A DNA stretch of 64,000 nt from Micromonospora sediminimaris. GTDB lineage: Bacteria > Actinomycetota > Actinomycetes > Mycobacteriales > Micromonosporaceae. The position numbers and the translations under genes are program-made. The stretch covers positions 124,001 through 188,000 of the forward strand of contig FOLJ01000010.1 of the NCBI GenBank assembly GCA_900112325.1, given 5' to 3'. The notes beneath the pieces are model-generated. The model was not told the origin of the DNA, searched no databases, and saw nothing but the letters and a program-made list of their open reading frames with translations. Every line of letters begins with the position of its first letter. The first letter of the stretch is position 1. Below are positions 62,938 to 64,000 of this stretch, in pieces.

Positions 62938-62952
62938 GTCGGTTCCTTCCGG

Positions 62953-62987
62953 AAAAGAAAAAGGGCCGAAGCTCTGCGCTTCGCCCC
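62953..62987 (-). terminator. Intrinsic terminator in the dksA-like 5' leader
   Basis: On the minus strand, GGGGCGAAGC and GCTTCGGCCC form a ten-pair stem (one mismatch) with a five-base loop, followed by TTTTTCTTTT. It ends 15 bases before the dksA-like start codon, with the ribosome binding site directly after. It can work as an attenuator. Confidence 0.7.
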
Positions 62988-63392
62988 TGGGCCGTCACGT
63001 GTCCGTGCACGGTTTCCGGAGGGCTGCGACCCGCGGGACGCGGCTGGCCGTGACCGGCACGCCCGCAGACCCGGGGCGCGGGGGTGGCCGCGCCGGGCAC
63101 GCGCAGCACAACCGCCGCCGCCGTGACGGCGGCGGCGCGGTTGAGCGGCGCGGCGGTTCGCATCGGACCACCATAGGCGGCGGCCAGCAGGAAACCAATG
63201 CCGATTCCCCAGGCGCGGGTCGGGCCGTCCGGATCTACCTGAAGGTGGCCAGCCAACACAGACCAGCACCAGAGCGGACCAAAGCCGTTAAGGTGACGAT
63301 GGCGGAGGAGTCTGACCGGCGCTTCGCCGCCGGCTCGGGCCACCCTGGCGCCAGCCCTCGTCGGCCGGCAACGCCCCGCAGGAGGTGCCGGA
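62988..63392. other. Intergenic region
   Basis: 405 bases between the dksA-like leader and the SCP2-like gene. Open frames on both strands look like shadows (Arg/Pro-rich, no ribosome binding sites). It should hold the promoters of both genes. Confidence 0.4.
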
Positions 63393-63824
63393 ATGTCGGA
63401 GGCGGTGCGCGACTTCTTCGACGGCCTCGTCGAGGGTGGGGGGCGGATGCTTCGGCAGGTCTGCGGCACCGTGCGATTCGACCTGGGTTACCCCGACCGG
63501 GTCGACCACTGGCTGGTCAGCATCGACCAGGGCCGGATCACGGTGTCGCGCGGCGACATGACGGACGCGGACACGGTGATCTACACCGACGCGCAGTTCT
63601 TCCTGCGGATGGCCCACGGCGAGGTCAAGCCCCTGCCGGCGTGGCTGCGCAACGACTTCACCGCCGACGGCGAGTTCCGTTTCGTCGTCATGTTGGAGCG
63701 GCTGTTCGCGCCACCGCCCGACGCCCACCACCCCCGTGAGGTGGCCGCCCGGGCGCTGGCCGCGTACCGACGGCCGTCACCGGGCGAGGCGGCGCCCCCG
63801 GCCGGCGACGGGGAGCCGCGGTGA
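63393..63824 (+). CDS. SCP2-like sterol/lipid-binding domain protein
   Basis: 143 residues from ATG 63393 (GGAGG upstream). The SCP2 fold shows in GTVRFDLGYPDRVDHWLVSIDQGRITVSRGDMTDADTVIYTDAQFFLRMAHGEV, where a hydrophobic cavity binds lipids. Its stop overlaps the next GTG by four bases, so it is coupled to the debranching-type enzyme. Confidence 0.8.
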   Translation: MSEAVRDFFDGLVEGGGRMLRQVCGTVRFDLGYPDRVDHWLVSIDQGRITVSRGDMTDADTVIYTDAQFFLRMAHGEVKPLPAWLRNDFTADGEFRFVVMLERLFAPPPDAHHPREVAARALAAYRRPSPGEAAPPAGDGEPR

Positions 63825-64000
63825 GGAAGCTGGTCCGCATCCTCGACGGCAACATCTTCGCGCTGAGCGACGACAACGGCGACATGGACTTCAGCCCCAC
63901 CAACCCGAGCGGATTCTTCGCCTTTGACACCCGCTTCCTGTCCACCTGGCGGCTGCGTCTGGACGGGGAGCGGCTGCACCCGCTGGCCGTGCACGATCCG
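63821..64000 (+). CDS. Glycogen debranching-type enzyme, N-terminal part
   Basis: 60 residues to the window edge from GTG 63821. ILDGNIFALSDDNGDMDFSPTNPSGFFAFDTRFLSTWRLRLDGE matches the N-terminal domain of amylo-alpha-1,6-glucosidase-type proteins. The catalytic part lies outside the window, so activity cannot be judged. Confidence 0.8.
   Translation, partial: MRKLVRILDGNIFALSDDNGDMDFSPTNPSGFFAFDTRFLSTWRLRLDGERLHPLAVHDP

Noticed and set aside
62934..63469. Minus-strand frames upstream of the dksA-like gene
   Set aside because: Low-complexity Arg/Pro sequence with no start signals; if one were real, the terminator at 62953 would simply end it.
1..64000. tRNA, rRNA or CRISPR arrays
   Set aside because: No cloverleaf, rRNA segment or regularly spaced repeats were seen on reading the window.

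Overview
The window is high-GC DNA with NTG starts, stop/start overlaps of 1-4 bases between operon genes, strong GGAGG-type ribosome binding sites, mycothiol-type enzymes, an actinobacterial SAM-IV riboswitch and Cys-type leader peptide, many XRE regulators with long helical C-termini, and a CebR-type operator. This points to an actinomycete, most likely Micromonosporaceae (Micromonospora or a close relative). It reads as chromosome with one accessory island (about 43.9-54.4 kb). No tRNA, rRNA, CRISPR array, integrase or transposase was seen.

0-20.9 kb: 3' end of an amidohydrolase with an IclR regulator; a MerR-HEAT/HEAT operon with its own dyad operator; a secreted M14 carboxypeptidase; a small HTH regulator flanked by two matching 17-bp dyads, next to an MFS exporter; a lipoprotein, an imine-reductase-like enzyme, a GNAT and a diacylglycerol kinase-like protein; an XRE regulator, then a small-protein/XRE cassette; htpG; a response regulator/histidine kinase/GerMN lipoprotein operon; two STAS proteins around a small membrane protein.

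21-43.8 kb: an MFS/secreted protein/b561-like/Rieske operon; a GH5 cellulase with FnIII and CBM2 behind a CebR-type box; then nitrogen metabolism. The urea ABC importer urtABCDE lies near a divergent pair encoding a cytosolic UrtA-like sensor and a MarR regulator, and is followed by a serine hydrolase and ureABCFGD ending in a DUF6968-maleylpyruvate isomerase fusion. UrtABCDE would import urea and the urease operon would hydrolyse it. Divergent from ureA is a polar amino acid (probably cystine) ABC importer whose leader carries a SAM-IV riboswitch, a Cys-containing leader peptide and a terminator hairpin in series.

43.9-54.4 kb: the defence island. A type III-like Res helicase/nuclease and an N6-adenine methyltransferase overlap tail-to-tail with a two-gene EACC1-caspase module. 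A divergent XRE regulator is bracketed by GGTAC-N5-GTACC dyads, followed by a second small-protein/XRE cassette paralogous to the one at 13 kb and a Cys-rich small protein. This is the best candidate for an incompletely described system.

54.4-64 kb: ABC exporter with a divergent TetR that carries an extra AT-hook/HTH tail, a secreted metallophosphoesterase, glpK, an SDR, an RsbW-like kinase, a DksA/TraR zinc-finger protein with a terminator in its 5' leader, an SCP2-like protein and the start of a glycogen-debranching-type enzyme.
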